This document shows positions 32,376 to 43,317 of a DNA stretch of 64,000 bases, one piece after another. Position 1 is the stretch's first letter, and each line of letters opens with the position of its first letter. The position numbers and the translations under genes are program-made. Origin of the DNA: Phoma sp. XZ068 (taxonomy: Eukaryota > Ascomycota > Dothideomycetes > Pleosporales > Didymellaceae); contig RBKR01000009.1 of assembly GCA_004835665.1 (NCBI GenBank), positions 1,488,001-1,552,000 of the forward strand, given 5' to 3'. A model generated the notes under the pieces. The model saw nothing but the letters and a program-made list of their open reading frames with translations. It was not told the DNA's origin and made no database searches.

Positions 32376-34052
32376 TTACTCCTCAATACGAATATGTCGT
32401 TCCCTGGCAGAATCTGAACGACGCGATATGGAAGCCGGAGTGCCTTTCTTCATAGCCTCGGCAGCATGAGCCTTTACAGTCGGTAAGGGCGGCATCGCAG
32501 CAGCATCGTCATCATCAGTTGGCATCGGTCCCGGCTCAGACTTCGATTGTGGTCGCTGCATATGTCGTGAATTTGAAGAGGCGTGGTTTCTCGCATGCAT
32601 CCGCTTCTTTGCCAACGACACTGAGTCTCCGTATGCGAAGAGCTCTGGTCTCACCTCTCTAGACTGGATCAAACGCGAATGAGCTAAGGTCAAAGAGTCT
32701 CGATGGTTGCGAAACTTCACGTTCGATTCATCGACGTTGGATAGCTTTCGAGCCGGAGTGGGTGCACCTAACCTTCGACGTGCCGCAACAAGATGAGCAG
32801 ACCAAGCGTCTGGATCTGGTACGACAAGCGTTTCCTCTGCAAGTAGAGCTGCATCATCAAGTATTATATCTCGTGGGGGTGTGGCTAATCCGAACTCGTC
32901 ATAAGAAGCAGCTCTTGATATCTGAGCGCTATTTGGTCTTGAGGGATGGCGTGAGTGAACGGCACTCACCCTCGCACTGTTTGGAGGCGCAAAAATTTCA
33001 ACTTCTTCGTCGTCCACAATGGCACATTCGAATTGAGGGTTCCGGCCATCATCGTCAGGGAAGACGACTATCATAGGCTTGAAAAAGCTAGAGGGTGTGT
33101 TCCAGGTACCAGACCACTCCGACAGCTTTGTGTTGACGCGTTCGAGGCCTGGGGTGCATGTTGAGCCGACAGCTTCTAGCACTTGGCTAGCTGAAGAGCT
33201 TCGCCTTCGTGATCTTGCGCTGTGCTCTAGAGGCACATCGTCCCAAATAACCTCGTAGCTACCGTTGCTTGATTCTATGATCTGCATGGTGGGAGTGGCA
33301 AGATCGGCCTGTTCTACCTCGCCAAATTGCGTTCGGTCCACGCCAGCGGACTTTGGTGACAAAGGAGCCACTGCAATGACATGAACATCGGTTCTTGTCA
33401 CGGCTGGACGTGCAGGCGAACGTCTTGCTAATATAGCCGTACCAGGACACAAGGTCGTGGACTTTGAATCCTTCTTTGTTCTGCTTCTGCGGTGAGCTAG
33501 GGTGCTAATTGAGACACTTCTTCGAGAATGCACAGGCTTCAGAATTGTCTCTTCGAAGTCAACAGTCTTTAGCCGTCGAAGTCCTTGGTTCTCCAGTGAC
33601 TTTCTCAGTCTCATCTCGCTGGGAGGACTTGTATCTGCACTTTTCGCCTTCTGCTTCAAGCATGTTCTGAGTGGCCTCTCAAGGTCGGAACTGTTCCATG
33701 CTTTACTAGGATCTCGCAAATTAGGATCAGAGGTTGAACGTATCGATGAATGCCAAAGGAAGTTCATCGCAGGGCATTCCGCTCTCGTCACCGGATTATT
33801 TGCGACCCTTTCGCACTGTGTGGTACGCTTCGAGGCACCCGCGTCCTTGATGGTGCTGAGCCTGGCCATTATGTCCTGTTGCATTGTTTTGTCTGGACAG
33901 ACCAATCCGTTCGGACGCCAACGCGACTCGATTTGCGAGCTACTGAAGGAACGATGTCCCTCTGCGCGGGGTGGCCGCAGACTTGCACTCGGATCTCCCG
34001 ATACGGTCGAGTGGAGTGAAGGCTGCTCGGGTTCTGCTGTAGGGTCTTGCAC
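32376..34052 (-). CDS. Hypothetical disordered protein
   Basis: This is a single-exon 558-aa protein rich in Ser, Arg, Pro and Asp. There are no membrane segments or known domains. More ordered islands are MQIIESSNGSYEVIWDDVPL and FFKPMIVVFPDDDGRNPQFE, which look like short conserved binding motifs. Basic Ser-rich tracts (ARSRRRSSSAS) resemble phosphorylation or nuclear-targeting sites. The upstream ATG is the first in the frame. The frame is intact over 1.7 kb and lacks a competing antisense gene with features, which supports a real gene. Function is not recognised. It lies convergent to the SDR and divergent to the beta-lactamase-like gene. Confidence 0.75.
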   Translation of the reverse strand: MQDPTAEPEQPSLHSTVSGDPSASLRPPRAEGHRSFSSSQIESRWRPNGLVCPDKTMQQDIMARLSTIKDAGASKRTTQCERVANNPVTRAECPAMNFLWHSSIRSTSDPNLRDPSKAWNSSDLERPLRTCLKQKAKSADTSPPSEMRLRKSLENQGLRRLKTVDFEETILKPVHSRRSVSISTLAHRRSRTKKDSKSTTLCPGTAILARRSPARPAVTRTDVHVIAVAPLSPKSAGVDRTQFGEVEQADLATPTMQIIESSNGSYEVIWDDVPLEHSARSRRRSSSASQVLEAVGSTCTPGLERVNTKLSEWSGTWNTPSSFFKPMIVVFPDDDGRNPQFECAIVDDEEVEIFAPPNSARVSAVHSRHPSRPNSAQISRAASYDEFGLATPPRDIILDDAALLAEETLVVPDPDAWSAHLVAARRRLGAPTPARKLSNVDESNVKFRNHRDSLTLAHSRLIQSREVRPELFAYGDSVSLAKKRMHARNHASSNSRHMQRPQSKSEPGPMPTDDDDAAAMPPLPTVKAHAAEAMKKGTPASISRRSDSARERHIRIEE

Positions 34053-35119
34053 CCTTGTTCGACTGCGTAGTCCCAGGTCGCTGTTCGACTTCCGTATCTA
34101 ACGTTGCAAATCCGCTGCTTGATTGGCCTTCTTGTTCCTCCACTCATACTCGCCGCAATGATTCGTAGAGTTCCCATCTGCCAACAATGGCTTGCGATCT
34201 TCCATGTTGTCGGCAGCTCTGTCACCGCCCACGAAAGGTACCGTCGTCGATGCCGCCTTAATCAAATGAAATATAGGAGGTATTTTCCCAATGATGCTTG
34301 TAATGGCGAAATTAGTCTTAGCTACACCGACTTTTCTGGGGAAACACGCCGCGGTGGGCTACGCCGTTTTGTTAGGTCTAAAGATAGCGTAAATAGGTGG
34401 GAGACATTGAAAGAGGAGGAGGCGCGTTGAAGGTAAAGTGTAAATGGACTCGTGTCCAAGTGCGTTCCCAGCGCCAAGTTGTTCCCTCATTCGCTACGGA
34501 AGGAATTCTCATCTCAATGGTGCTTCCCTCTAACGCCACTACACCCAAACTGGGGAAACTACGTTGGATGAGACTTTCTTGGGGTCGCACCAAACGTACC
34601 TCATCAGTTGTCGACAGTGTATCAAAATCCGGAAGGTAACGAAGCTGTAATCGGTCAAGACTATCGTCTTATACGAGAGGAGAGCTTATTGGTATAGTGT
34701 CACGGCATGATATCATGCCAGTCCGAGCTTTTGTTCGTCATTCCGCAGATGTAAAGTACCTTTTTCATCCCAGAGTTACCAAACATGGTAGGTACTGCGC
34801 TCGCTGGAGGGCCTGTTGTTCGAGAGCGAGCATTTCGCTTGGCTTCAGCCTTGGCAGCTTACTTTCCCTCCACTGGCCGGTGATTAGAGTAACCAGATTA
34901 GTACGTACCTTCCCTTCTCAGTTGAGTTGTCATCCACAATTTCTTCGTATCAACCTGGTATTCGGTTGTATCTGCTTTCAAATTTAGCAACACCTGAGGC
35001 CAAGATGGGTGTGCCTGACAACGTCAATTGCAGTGAACGAACATTTTTGAATCTACATAAATCGTCCATCACCGCCGTAAGGTCTCACAACAGGCCAATC
35101 TCTCAATCCCCTATACACA
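34053..35119. promoter_or_regulatory. Divergent promoter region with a 16-bp palindrome
   Basis: This 1.07 kb gap separates two divergent genes. It contains a perfect palindrome GGCATGATATCATGCC at 34704-34719, a shape typical of dimeric regulator sites. No other feature is supported. Confidence 0.5.
34704..34719. promoter_or_regulatory. Perfect 16-bp palindrome
   Basis: GGCATGAT and ATCATGCC abut with no spacer, about 400 bases before the secreted hydrolase start codon. It could be a dimeric transcription-factor site; the binding protein is unknown. Confidence 0.5.
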
Positions 35120-36830
35120 ATGCGGTCTGCGTCACTGTTCCACTACTCGATCTTCGTCGCTGCGGCCGCCGCCGGCAGTTGTCCTATTCTCGGCCCAGTC
35201 TTCCCTGCCCCAAGCGCGCTTCATTCGTCTGCTGGATTCCAAGACACGTTGGCTGCCCTCCAAGCCAAGATTGATGAAGCTTTCACGAGCGGCAATACTT
35301 CCCATGGGCCAGTCAACCCCAACGACACATACTCTATCCAGATCTTCTCCACAGCATCCGAGAAGCCACTTCTCGACTATCATCGACGTGGACCCTCTAT
35401 GCTGGGTAACAGGACCCTCGACGGTGACTCGGTGTACCGTATTGCAAGTACTTCCAAGCTGCTCACGGTCTATTTGCTTCTCCTTGAGGCTGGAGAGACG
35501 ATTTTCAGTGAACAAGTCACAAAGTATGTGCCTGAACTAAAAGGCGCAGCGTATTGGGACGAGATCACTGTAGGGTCACTTGCTGGATATCTTGGAGACA
35601 TAACTGCAGAGTGTAAGTTTTTGTTTCCAATCGCACAATACGGTCCTGACCTGCCTAGTGTTTGACGTCGCCAGTTTACCTGGGGGCGATATTGGCGCGT
35701 TTCTCCCAGGTGCATTTCCGCCATTAGAAGCGAACGAAAGATCTGGGTGCTCTTATGGCTCTGACGGATGTTCCCGGGCGGTCTTCTTAAAAAACCTGAT
35801 CGACAGACGCCCAGCATACCTACCTAATACTACCCCGGCATACAGCAACGCCGCCTTCGGCACTCTCGGGCTGGTTCTGGAAGGAGCCTCAAAATCTTCT
35901 TTCGATGACGTACTCCGCGATCTCCTCATAAACCCTTTGCATCTAAATGGTACCTCAGCTGCTGCCCCGGTAGACCTGACCAAGGCAGTCATCCCAGGAA
36001 ACGCAACAACTTCAGGCTGGGACATCAATATCAGCGATACCCCTGGTACAGCCACTGGTGGAATATTCAGCACCCCGAATGATTTGTCTGCAATCGGCCG
36101 TGCAATCCTATCCTCTTCGCTCCTACCAAGCTCAACAACGCGGGCGTGGCTAAAACCCACATCCTTCACATCCTCACTTCTGGGCGCTGTTGGACGCCCA
36201 TGGGAGATATACCGCGCTGTTGTCAACGCAGAGCACAACCGTGTGGTTGATCTCTACACCAAAGGGGGGAATCTCCCGGGTTATGGGGCAAATCTGATCC
36301 TGATCCCAGACTTTGATGTGGGAATTGTCATTAATATGGCATCAGACCAAAGAAGCACTGTCGGCGCGGCTATTGGAGGCGTGATCATCGATGATCTCCT
36401 ACCGGCACTCGATGAGGCGGCAAGAGTACAAGCAGACGCTGCATACGCTGGAACATACAGCGCAAGAAATGGACTGAACTCATCCATCAAATTGACGACT
36501 GCGCCAGGCATTCCAGGACTCTACATTAACGAATGGGTTAGCAATGGCACCGACATGCGTCGCTCACCCTGGCTGCAAGACCCAGAGTGGTTCCAGATGT
36601 ACCCGACAAATATCGTGAGTAAAGATGGCAAGCAGATCTCATGGCGAGCAACTTCCTTTTCCGTGCCGGATACAGGTTCGCCTTTTGATGCTTGCCCTTC
36701 CTGGGGTGGTATAGATCGACCCAATTATGGTATCTATGGCTTGGACGAATATGTCTTCCACTTGGGCGAAGATGGTAAAGCATGGGGTATCGAGCCGAAG
36801 GCGCTGAAGATTGTGCTCGAGAAGGATTGA
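35120..36830 (+). CDS. Secreted beta-lactamase-like serine hydrolase
   Basis: Exons 35120-35612 and 35659-36830, joined across a 46-base GTAAGT...CTAG intron, give 554 aa. An N-terminal signal peptide (FVAAAAAG) is followed by a class C beta-lactamase/penicillin-binding fold (PF00144). The nucleophile is in S110-T-S-K113, the second motif is Y226-S-N228, and the third is K366-G-G. The C-terminal ~140 residues form a separate domain seen in fungal members. There are many N-x-S/T sites, as expected for a secreted glycoprotein. Members act as esterases, peptidases or acyltransferases, and some release or trim secondary metabolites. The substrate cannot be told from sequence. Catalytic residues are complete, so it is probably active. 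Confidence 0.92.
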
Positions 36831-37442
36831 ACAGAGCCGCAGTAGATCAGAATCCACGCGTGGCGCTCGCTTCTTCTTCATAACTGATCCAATCATTTTC
36901 TGAACGTGGTTAGCGCGGGTCAGGCAGCTGCGGCCGCATGTCAGTAAGCGCGGCTTGCTTAGAAGCTTCCGATTTCAGCTCCTCATCTTGGCACTCCACA
37001 ACACCAAGCCTGATCATGTGGCAAAGACCCTCATAATCTGCTAATCATATTTGATATCAGTGTAGTCGTGTGCTTCAGGCCTTAGCAGTGACGCATGCCG
37101 CCCGGCTCTCCTCTCAGTGTCACCACACCGTAATCATGGCATTACGACTGTTACGAAATCTTACAGCCTTGTCACTGTCAGACTAGCTGAGCAAGCCTGT
37201 GGCAGTGATGCAAGCGCACCCGCTAGTTGCCACCTACAACACCATCTCACCTGCACAGCCCTCCAATCACGCCGTTCCAGTTTTTGAGAAAACACTACAT
37301 GGCATATTTTGAGCCTCTCCAAGCATGCCTAGATCGGCCTGATTAGCTTTGCAGTTCGACAAGAAGACGCCCATGATAAGACTGACATGCCTTGAAACGA
37401 CACTTTCTGCCTTGTTTCCTTTTGATTTGTTTCATCTTCATT
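36831..37442. other. Intergenic, hydrolase 3' to kelch gene 5'
   Basis: This 610-base gap separates tandem + strand genes. It should contain the kelch gene promoter. No repeats or specific sites are recognised. Confidence 0.45.
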
Positions 37443-39695
37443 ATGTCTCTTTCAGCGATCACTATGATTTTGACCCTAGTTGGAGCCTTCCTATCTCTCG
37501 TCACCGCTCAGCAGAATTCCCGAGATCCCATCACCGACTTTTGCAGGCGCCATCAACACCAAACTTGTATCATTGACTCGAAGCTCTACATCGATGGAGG
37601 ACTCGTCTACTACGGCACGAGTGTGACTCCAGACAGCCGTCCGGAGAGAAGTGGGTTCGTCGCGACATAATAATCAACTTAAACTGACCTTGCAGACACC
37701 TGGCTATTATGGGAGGACCTTTCTAGCCTAGGATCAGGAACTCCTCCTCAGTACAAGAACTTAACGAAGGTCTGTGCATTTCGATCCATCACTGACGTCA
37801 GCTAATCTCGTGCAGAGCTTAGAAGTGCCCACCGTTAACGGTGGTGTACTGTGGCCTGATCAAGTGAACAAACTATTCTACCTCTTCGGTGGCACATACA
37901 GCGACGGCAAGCCACAAGATTTTAATAACTTATGGTCCTACGATACGATCTATAACAACTGGACGAAGGTCACACCAGACGGCACTCAGTTGGACATATC
38001 ATGGCCGTCCTTCGGAGCATCAGACGTTACCGACGAGGGCGTCGCCTACTACTATGGTGGCTACTTGGGCAATGATTCTGTCGCTGGATGGACTGGTGAT
38101 ACCATCATGTTGAACAGCCTGGTGAAGTATGACACCAAGACGAACAAGTGGGATAATCGCACATATGATGATAAGACGCCACGAGCAGAAGGCAATCTAC
38201 ACTACATCCCAGCCTCGCAGAGAGGAATGCTGGTGCATTTTGGTGGCCTGGAACAGACAACTCCTGGAAACACAAGCTATGTATGTCAGAAGTGAATTGT
38301 GTGAAGACGGCATTCGCTGACTCGAACAGGCGTCGATGGGTGTGAGTCACACGTCGAGACACTAATGATTCGCCTTTACTGACCCACCATCCTTTAGGAC
38401 ATACACATCTATGATATAGCTAATAGCAGATGGTTCACTCAGACTGCAACCGGCGACGTACCCCAAGCCAGACGTGGTTTCTGTTCCGGTGTGGTGTGGG
38501 CCGAGGACTACTCCTCCTATAATTTGTAAGGGTGCTTTCGCTGATCTTACCGTCGACTTTGTCTCTTACACAAAACAGTTACGTCTACGGCGGAATTGGC
38601 ACCAACGAGACTGCACTTGGTGATCTTCACATACTTTCTCTTCCGTCCTTCAAATGGGTGTCCGTGAGTTGGCCCTATTTCTACCCGCATGATTAAAACT
38701 AAGCGGTCGCAGTGGTATCCTGACCCTCAGATGGTCTACTTTCCTGGTGGCAAAGCGTGGTCGTCTTGCAATGTCATACAGAATTCGAAAATGATCGTTA
38801 TGGGTGGGCAAGTGGTCAACCCAGAAAGACAGGCCTGCGACGCCCCCAATGCAGGTGGTCAGCATGGTTTATTGCTTGGACAGGAAAGCGTTGAATTGGG
38901 TAGCATGTGGTATGGGCTCCAACCCGATATTCCTAAATACCGAGTACCTGGTAATATCACAGCGGTAATTGGCGGCGGGTATGTATTCGACTGTGCTCAT
39001 TGTTGACAACGCTGACAGTTTGCAGAACGGAAGGCAAAGCCACTGTTACCGCACCTGCTGCAGGTTGGCAGACCAGTGATCTGAGTGTCTATTTCAAGAC
39101 CAGCTATGCAGCCAACTCACGAACAGCAACAAGGCCGCTTCCAAGCTCATCCTCGACCGCGAGCAGCCAGCCAAACCCACCATCCTCGAAGAAGAACACC
39201 GGTGCAATCGCGGGCGGTGTTATTGGCGGTCTCGCTGCACTGATCGGCATACTCGGACTCGCTTTATTCTGTCTCCGCCGCCGCCACCGTCGCATAGGAG
39301 ACTCGAGGAGAAATACGATATCAAACGCACCGCAATCCCAGCATGAGAAGGACATGTCTACTCCATCAACAACATCCTACCCCAGCACCTTCCTTTCCCC
39401 AAACCCCCACACACCAGGCTCCTCTCCACAAACCTCACCAGCCCCTCCGTCGTGGCACCAAGACTCGCCGCCACTGCCACAACACGCGTGGACAGACTGG
39501 AGCCAGCAGAGAAGCTATGGTGGCGGGTCAAGTGACATGCCGATCCAGTACGCGCATCAACAGCCGTACTATCCGCCGCCGTCACAGAGTCCGACTAAGC
39601 GCGCTCATATAGCGAGTGTGGAGCTGCCGAGCGATGCGAATGAAGTGCTGGAGATGCCTGAGGTGAGGAGTCCGGTACCAAAACGGAATCTTTAG
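37443..39695 (+). CDS. Secreted-type kelch-repeat membrane protein, 8 exons
   Basis: Exons 37443-37650, 37696-37769, 37816-38280, 38330-38341, 38398-38525, 38579-38663, 38713-38978 and 39026-39695 give 635 aa. A signal peptide (ILTLVGAFLSLVTA) is followed by kelch-type beta-propeller blades. Blade cues are LFYLFGGTYSDG and NLWSYDTIYNNWTKV, then GVAYYYGG and LVKYDTKTNKWDN, then LVHFGG and IHIYDIANSRWFTQT, then YVYGGIG. A Ser/Thr-rich stalk leads to one membrane helix (GGVIGGLAALIGILGLALF), a basic stop-transfer (CLRRRHRR) and a Pro/Ser-rich cytoplasmic tail of ~120 residues. Kelch propellers bind proteins or sugars. The topology suggests a cell-surface receptor or adhesion protein (inference). 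Exon 4 is only 12 bases (ASMG). All junctions keep frame. Confidence 0.87.
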
Positions 39696-40110
39696 GTTCA
39701 GGTGGAGATTAGGGTTATGTGATGGTAGTGGTTTGGACTTTGCAGGGTGGATTGTAGATTGATTGTGTGACGTTCGTTCGTAGCGTTTGTGTGATTTGCG
39801 GGTTGTGTTTAGTCGACGCATGCCAGTATTTTTTATATTTGGGTGGGTTCGCCCTTGAAGCATTAGCAGTGAGGTCTGTGGAATCATTCGATAACGTTTT
39901 GTAATGGTATACCCCAGACTGATACCAAGGACAAATTTAAGTGAGAATGTAGTTCAATTTCAAAGTTCAGTGTATAAATGCACCCATGGACAACTTATGA
40001 ACCGATCAAAACAATACAATTGCTATTCACGAAGCTGGTATAATGCGAAAGACACTCACTCCATCTACTTGCCACCAAGACCAAGAAACACTCCTTCCTG
40101 CTTTACCCGC
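39696..40110. other. Convergent 3' region
   Basis: This is about 415 bases between convergent genes. It is AT-rich, with no coding signal. Confidence 0.5.
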
Positions 40111-42351
40111 CTACGACTTACTAAACGCCCTAACAATCATCTTAACAACCCCCGCAACAATCTTAAACACAATACTCAACACCCAAACCACCGCCTTAAA
40201 ACACAGCACCACCGTCCCCACAACCGCCCGCGCAACAAACGGCATCCGATCCTCCTTCTCCCTCTGCCTGCGCGCTTTCTTCTCCGCCTTGGTCTCCCCA
40301 ACACTCTGCTCCTTCGCTTGCCCATACCACTCCCCAAGCTCAATATCCTTGTCGAAATCCGCATTCCTATCTCTCGCGCGCGACGCAGTCCGACTCGTCG
40401 CCCGACTATCGACCGTCTCATCGACAGTCGTGCTCTTGAGACTGAGCACGAGTTTGCGCAGCGTGGATGTCGCAGCGCGCTCTGCGTTTTTCCGTCCTTC
40501 CTTGGACCGCGCATCGACGCCGTGCCAGTCGCGCGCGACGCTTTCCTTGAGGGAGCGCGCTTTGGTTTCGGGCGTGGCGAGTTCGTAGTCGTTGGCGGGT
40601 GGGGCGTCGAAGTTCTGGAGGCTGGTTTTGCGGGTGCTGCGGCCGCGGGTTGCTTCGGCGATGGCGACGGCGAGGAGAGTTGATGCGGCTACGTCGACGA
40701 GGAAGGGGTTGCCGAAGCGGCTGAGGGCGCTGAGGTTGAGGGTCAGGGCGTCGTTGGTGAAGTCGAGGCGGGCGAGCATTGCGTCGTCGGCGGTGGCGTC
40801 GGTTGTTGTGGGGAGCTGATTTAGGGACATTGTGGATGGGGTGGCGGAGATGGGCCGGTTTTGTGAGTCGAAGCGCGGTGGGAGGGGGAGAGGAGAGAAT
40901 GCGTTTGTTCGTGGTGTGGTTGTGGAGAGGATGTATGGGTTCAGCAGGGTGAGTGACGCAGGCTTTTGGCTGGGGAGTTGAGGCGTAGACGGCATGTTGT
41001 GGCCGTATATCGCTGTTACTGGCCGAGTGGAGGGCTTGTTGATGAGCGAGCAATCACCCTCGATTTGTATGGGAAAGGTGCCGAGTGTGGGGTGGTGCAA
41101 TTGGTATGAGCCTTCGGATGGGATGTGTTGTGCCCAAGGATTAGCTTGTTGCTTGGGGTCGTCGCGCGTCCATAGGAGTGTGCAGCATTCTCGTTGGGCA
41201 GCACCAGCAAGTACGTCTTCAGCCAACCTCTGGGCAGCAGGTGACTGCGCACCAGGATCGACTAGAGCGATACGTGAAGCGGCTGGCGAGTTTGCAGCAG
41301 CGTCCAAGGCTTGGAGAGCAGCAAGCTTTGGGTATATGCTTGTCAGAAGGGTTGTAGACTCCTGCTGCTGGGGATCAAATGCCATGGTGTCCATAGAAGG
41401 CGGTGAGATGAGATCAAGTTGTGCAATCGGGAGCACTCGTGGTTGAGTCGGGTGATGACGTTGGATCATTAGCTCATTGATGATGCTTTGCACGGGAGCA
41501 TCTTCGCCAGCAAGGTTCGTCGTTGCTAAGCTGTAAAATGGAAGTGAGGGAGTGGTTCCAAATGTGATCGTAGGATTCGCGAGCGTGGCTCTATGCATCT
41601 TGAGAGTGTAGATCTGAATTGCTGGCTCTTCTTGCCCGTTTGCTGCCAGCCACAAATTGTCGAGTAAATGTGATGGGGTGAAGAATGTCTTGACTGGTGG
41701 TTTGGCAGTCATGGTGCTCCTTGCGGAGGTATTGCTGTGGGGTACGTACGGCTCAGGCGAATACGGCGATCTGCTGAGCTGGTTCGCTGGTATGTGGGTT
41801 GGCGATGCCTGCGTGGGTTTGTACGCCTGTTGCGCAAGGGGCAGATTTGGGTTGTATGTTGGAAACATGGAACGCATTTGGGTCTCTTCCTGTGGTGTCC
41901 TGGGTGCCCGTGTTGCAGTGGTGTTACTACGGACCAGCGTGTCGCATGTCGAAAAAGCAGGAGAGACTGCTCGGTTGGGCTCAGGGCTGTAGGCGTGTGG
42001 TGTTGAGAAGGATGGTGAGGGTCCTCTGTGGACATCTGCTTGTGCCATGACGACAGATGATGGGGCTGTTGGTCCTGTTGTAGCGCCGCTTGTTGGCGCC
42101 ACGTGCGCGCGAGGAGGTGCAGCGATGGTTGGGGCATTGGCTGGGTTTGAGGGGGAGACAGGCACTGAGTTGACCTGGATGACGAGCTCATGGAAGTCAA
42201 TTGGGTCCTCCATATGGTTTGCGCTGTCCTTTCTCTCCACAACCGGGGCCGGAATGGAGGGCTTCATAGCTGGTGATGGTCTTCGAGCCGGGCTCGTCTG
42301 CCTTGGAGCGCGGGGAGGTGGAGGAAACAACTGGAACCCGGTTCCCGTCAT
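40111..42351 (-). CDS. Proline-rich conserved fungal protein with hydrophobic C-terminus
   Basis: This is a single-exon 746-aa protein beginning MTGTGFQLFPPPP. The first ~230 residues are Pro/Ser/Thr-rich and disordered. A central ordered region (TFFTPSHLLDNLWLAANG onward) contains strands and helices, including TLLTSIYPKLAALQALDAAANSP. The C-terminus has a charged coiled coil (KAEKKARRQREKEDR) followed by ~35 hydrophobic/amphipathic residues (VVGTVVLCFKAVVWVLSIVF) that may insert into or lie on a membrane. Similar proteins have, as I recall, been labelled 'acetylserotonin methyltransferase-like' in fungal genomes. I see no SAM-binding motif and would not use that name. Function is unknown. 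Confidence 0.82.
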   Translation of the reverse strand: MTGTGFQLFPPPPRAPRQTSPARRPSPAMKPSIPAPVVERKDSANHMEDPIDFHELVIQVNSVPVSPSNPANAPTIAAPPRAHVAPTSGATTGPTAPSSVVMAQADVHRGPSPSFSTPHAYSPEPNRAVSPAFSTCDTLVRSNTTATRAPRTPQEETQMRSMFPTYNPNLPLAQQAYKPTQASPTHIPANQLSRSPYSPEPYVPHSNTSARSTMTAKPPVKTFFTPSHLLDNLWLAANGQEEPAIQIYTLKMHRATLANPTITFGTTPSLPFYSLATTNLAGEDAPVQSIINELMIQRHHPTQPRVLPIAQLDLISPPSMDTMAFDPQQQESTTLLTSIYPKLAALQALDAAANSPAASRIALVDPGAQSPAAQRLAEDVLAGAAQRECCTLLWTRDDPKQQANPWAQHIPSEGSYQLHHPTLGTFPIQIEGDCSLINKPSTRPVTAIYGHNMPSTPQLPSQKPASLTLLNPYILSTTTPRTNAFSPLPLPPRFDSQNRPISATPSTMSLNQLPTTTDATADDAMLARLDFTNDALTLNLSALSRFGNPFLVDVAASTLLAVAIAEATRGRSTRKTSLQNFDAPPANDYELATPETKARSLKESVARDWHGVDARSKEGRKNAERAATSTLRKLVLSLKSTTVDETVDSRATSRTASRARDRNADFDKDIELGEWYGQAKEQSVGETKAEKKARRQREKEDRMPFVARAVVGTVVLCFKAVVWVLSIVFKIVAGVVKMIVRAFSKS

Positions 42352-43317
42352 CGTGAATCCGTAATCTCTTTCGTGTGCTGAGTGATTAGAAATTAAGCAG
42401 ACAGTTCTAATTTACAGTGTACAGGATGCGAACATAGGTCAAGTCAGCATTGGAATCACAATGACGCCTGAAACCTTGAGTAAATGGGGACCGACGGTGT
42501 ATTCACACTTCGGAGACTAGCAAAGCAACATTCGCACCCTCCCCGGGGCAATAGCGGTAGAAGTGCCTCCTCTGCATAATCTATCTCTTGCAGCACTTTT
42601 TGTGTTGGAGGCGGCCAATCAGAACAGTTACCCTCCTCGGCGCGTAGCGATGTTGGCGGCTACAATGTCGGTGGTTGGTCTGCATCACATTAAGCGCCGG
42701 GACTCTCAGCACCCCAGAACACGAACGGGCTGCTGAGTGGCCTGTAAAAGTGTACAACATGCTCTCATTCGCTGAGTGCCATGTGCCTGACCAGCGCACA
42801 GGGCATGTCTGTAGATTATAGATCAATCTGCGGGAGGAAGCGATCATCTCGAGAAGGTCTATTTTCAGGGTCCTTTGCAGGCTAGTGACGACCTTTGCCT
42901 CTGAGAGGAGGAACAACGTATAAACGCTCGTCGAGTCATGGTTGAGATGTGGCCATCGTACGTGATCAATATAGTGGAGGTGTGTTGCATTTAGATGGTG
43001 ATTGACGCAGCAAATGCCAGCAGGTGCTGAAGGCTGACGCCGCTGCCGCTACACGGTCAGTCTCCTGCGGTATGGGATGTTGAGTGGGGGAACATGTGGC
43101 GGTCGGCCTGCGATGTAACAGAGCAAAGGTCGGTCGTTCATAAGCACCGAGAGTCTGCAATCTTGCGTTCGCCGCATGGAAGAAGGGCGGAAGGTTATGG
43201 AAGGGCTCATTACTGGGATGACGAAGGGCCCGCGCTAACGTTATCGATAACTTTAAATTCTTTGGTGGTGGAAAAGTTGTCATTGCGCATGCGACACAAA
43301 GCAACACAACTTTCACA
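42352..43317. promoter_or_regulatory. Divergent promoter region, Pro-rich protein / HGH1
   Basis: This 966-base gap separates divergent genes and holds both promoters. Open frames here lack recognisable products. Confidence 0.45.

Noticed and set aside
40111..42351. 'Acetylserotonin methyltransferase-like' name for the Pro-rich protein
   Set aside because: I recall this label being used for similar fungal proteins, but no SAM-binding or methyltransferase motif is visible, so I left the function open.
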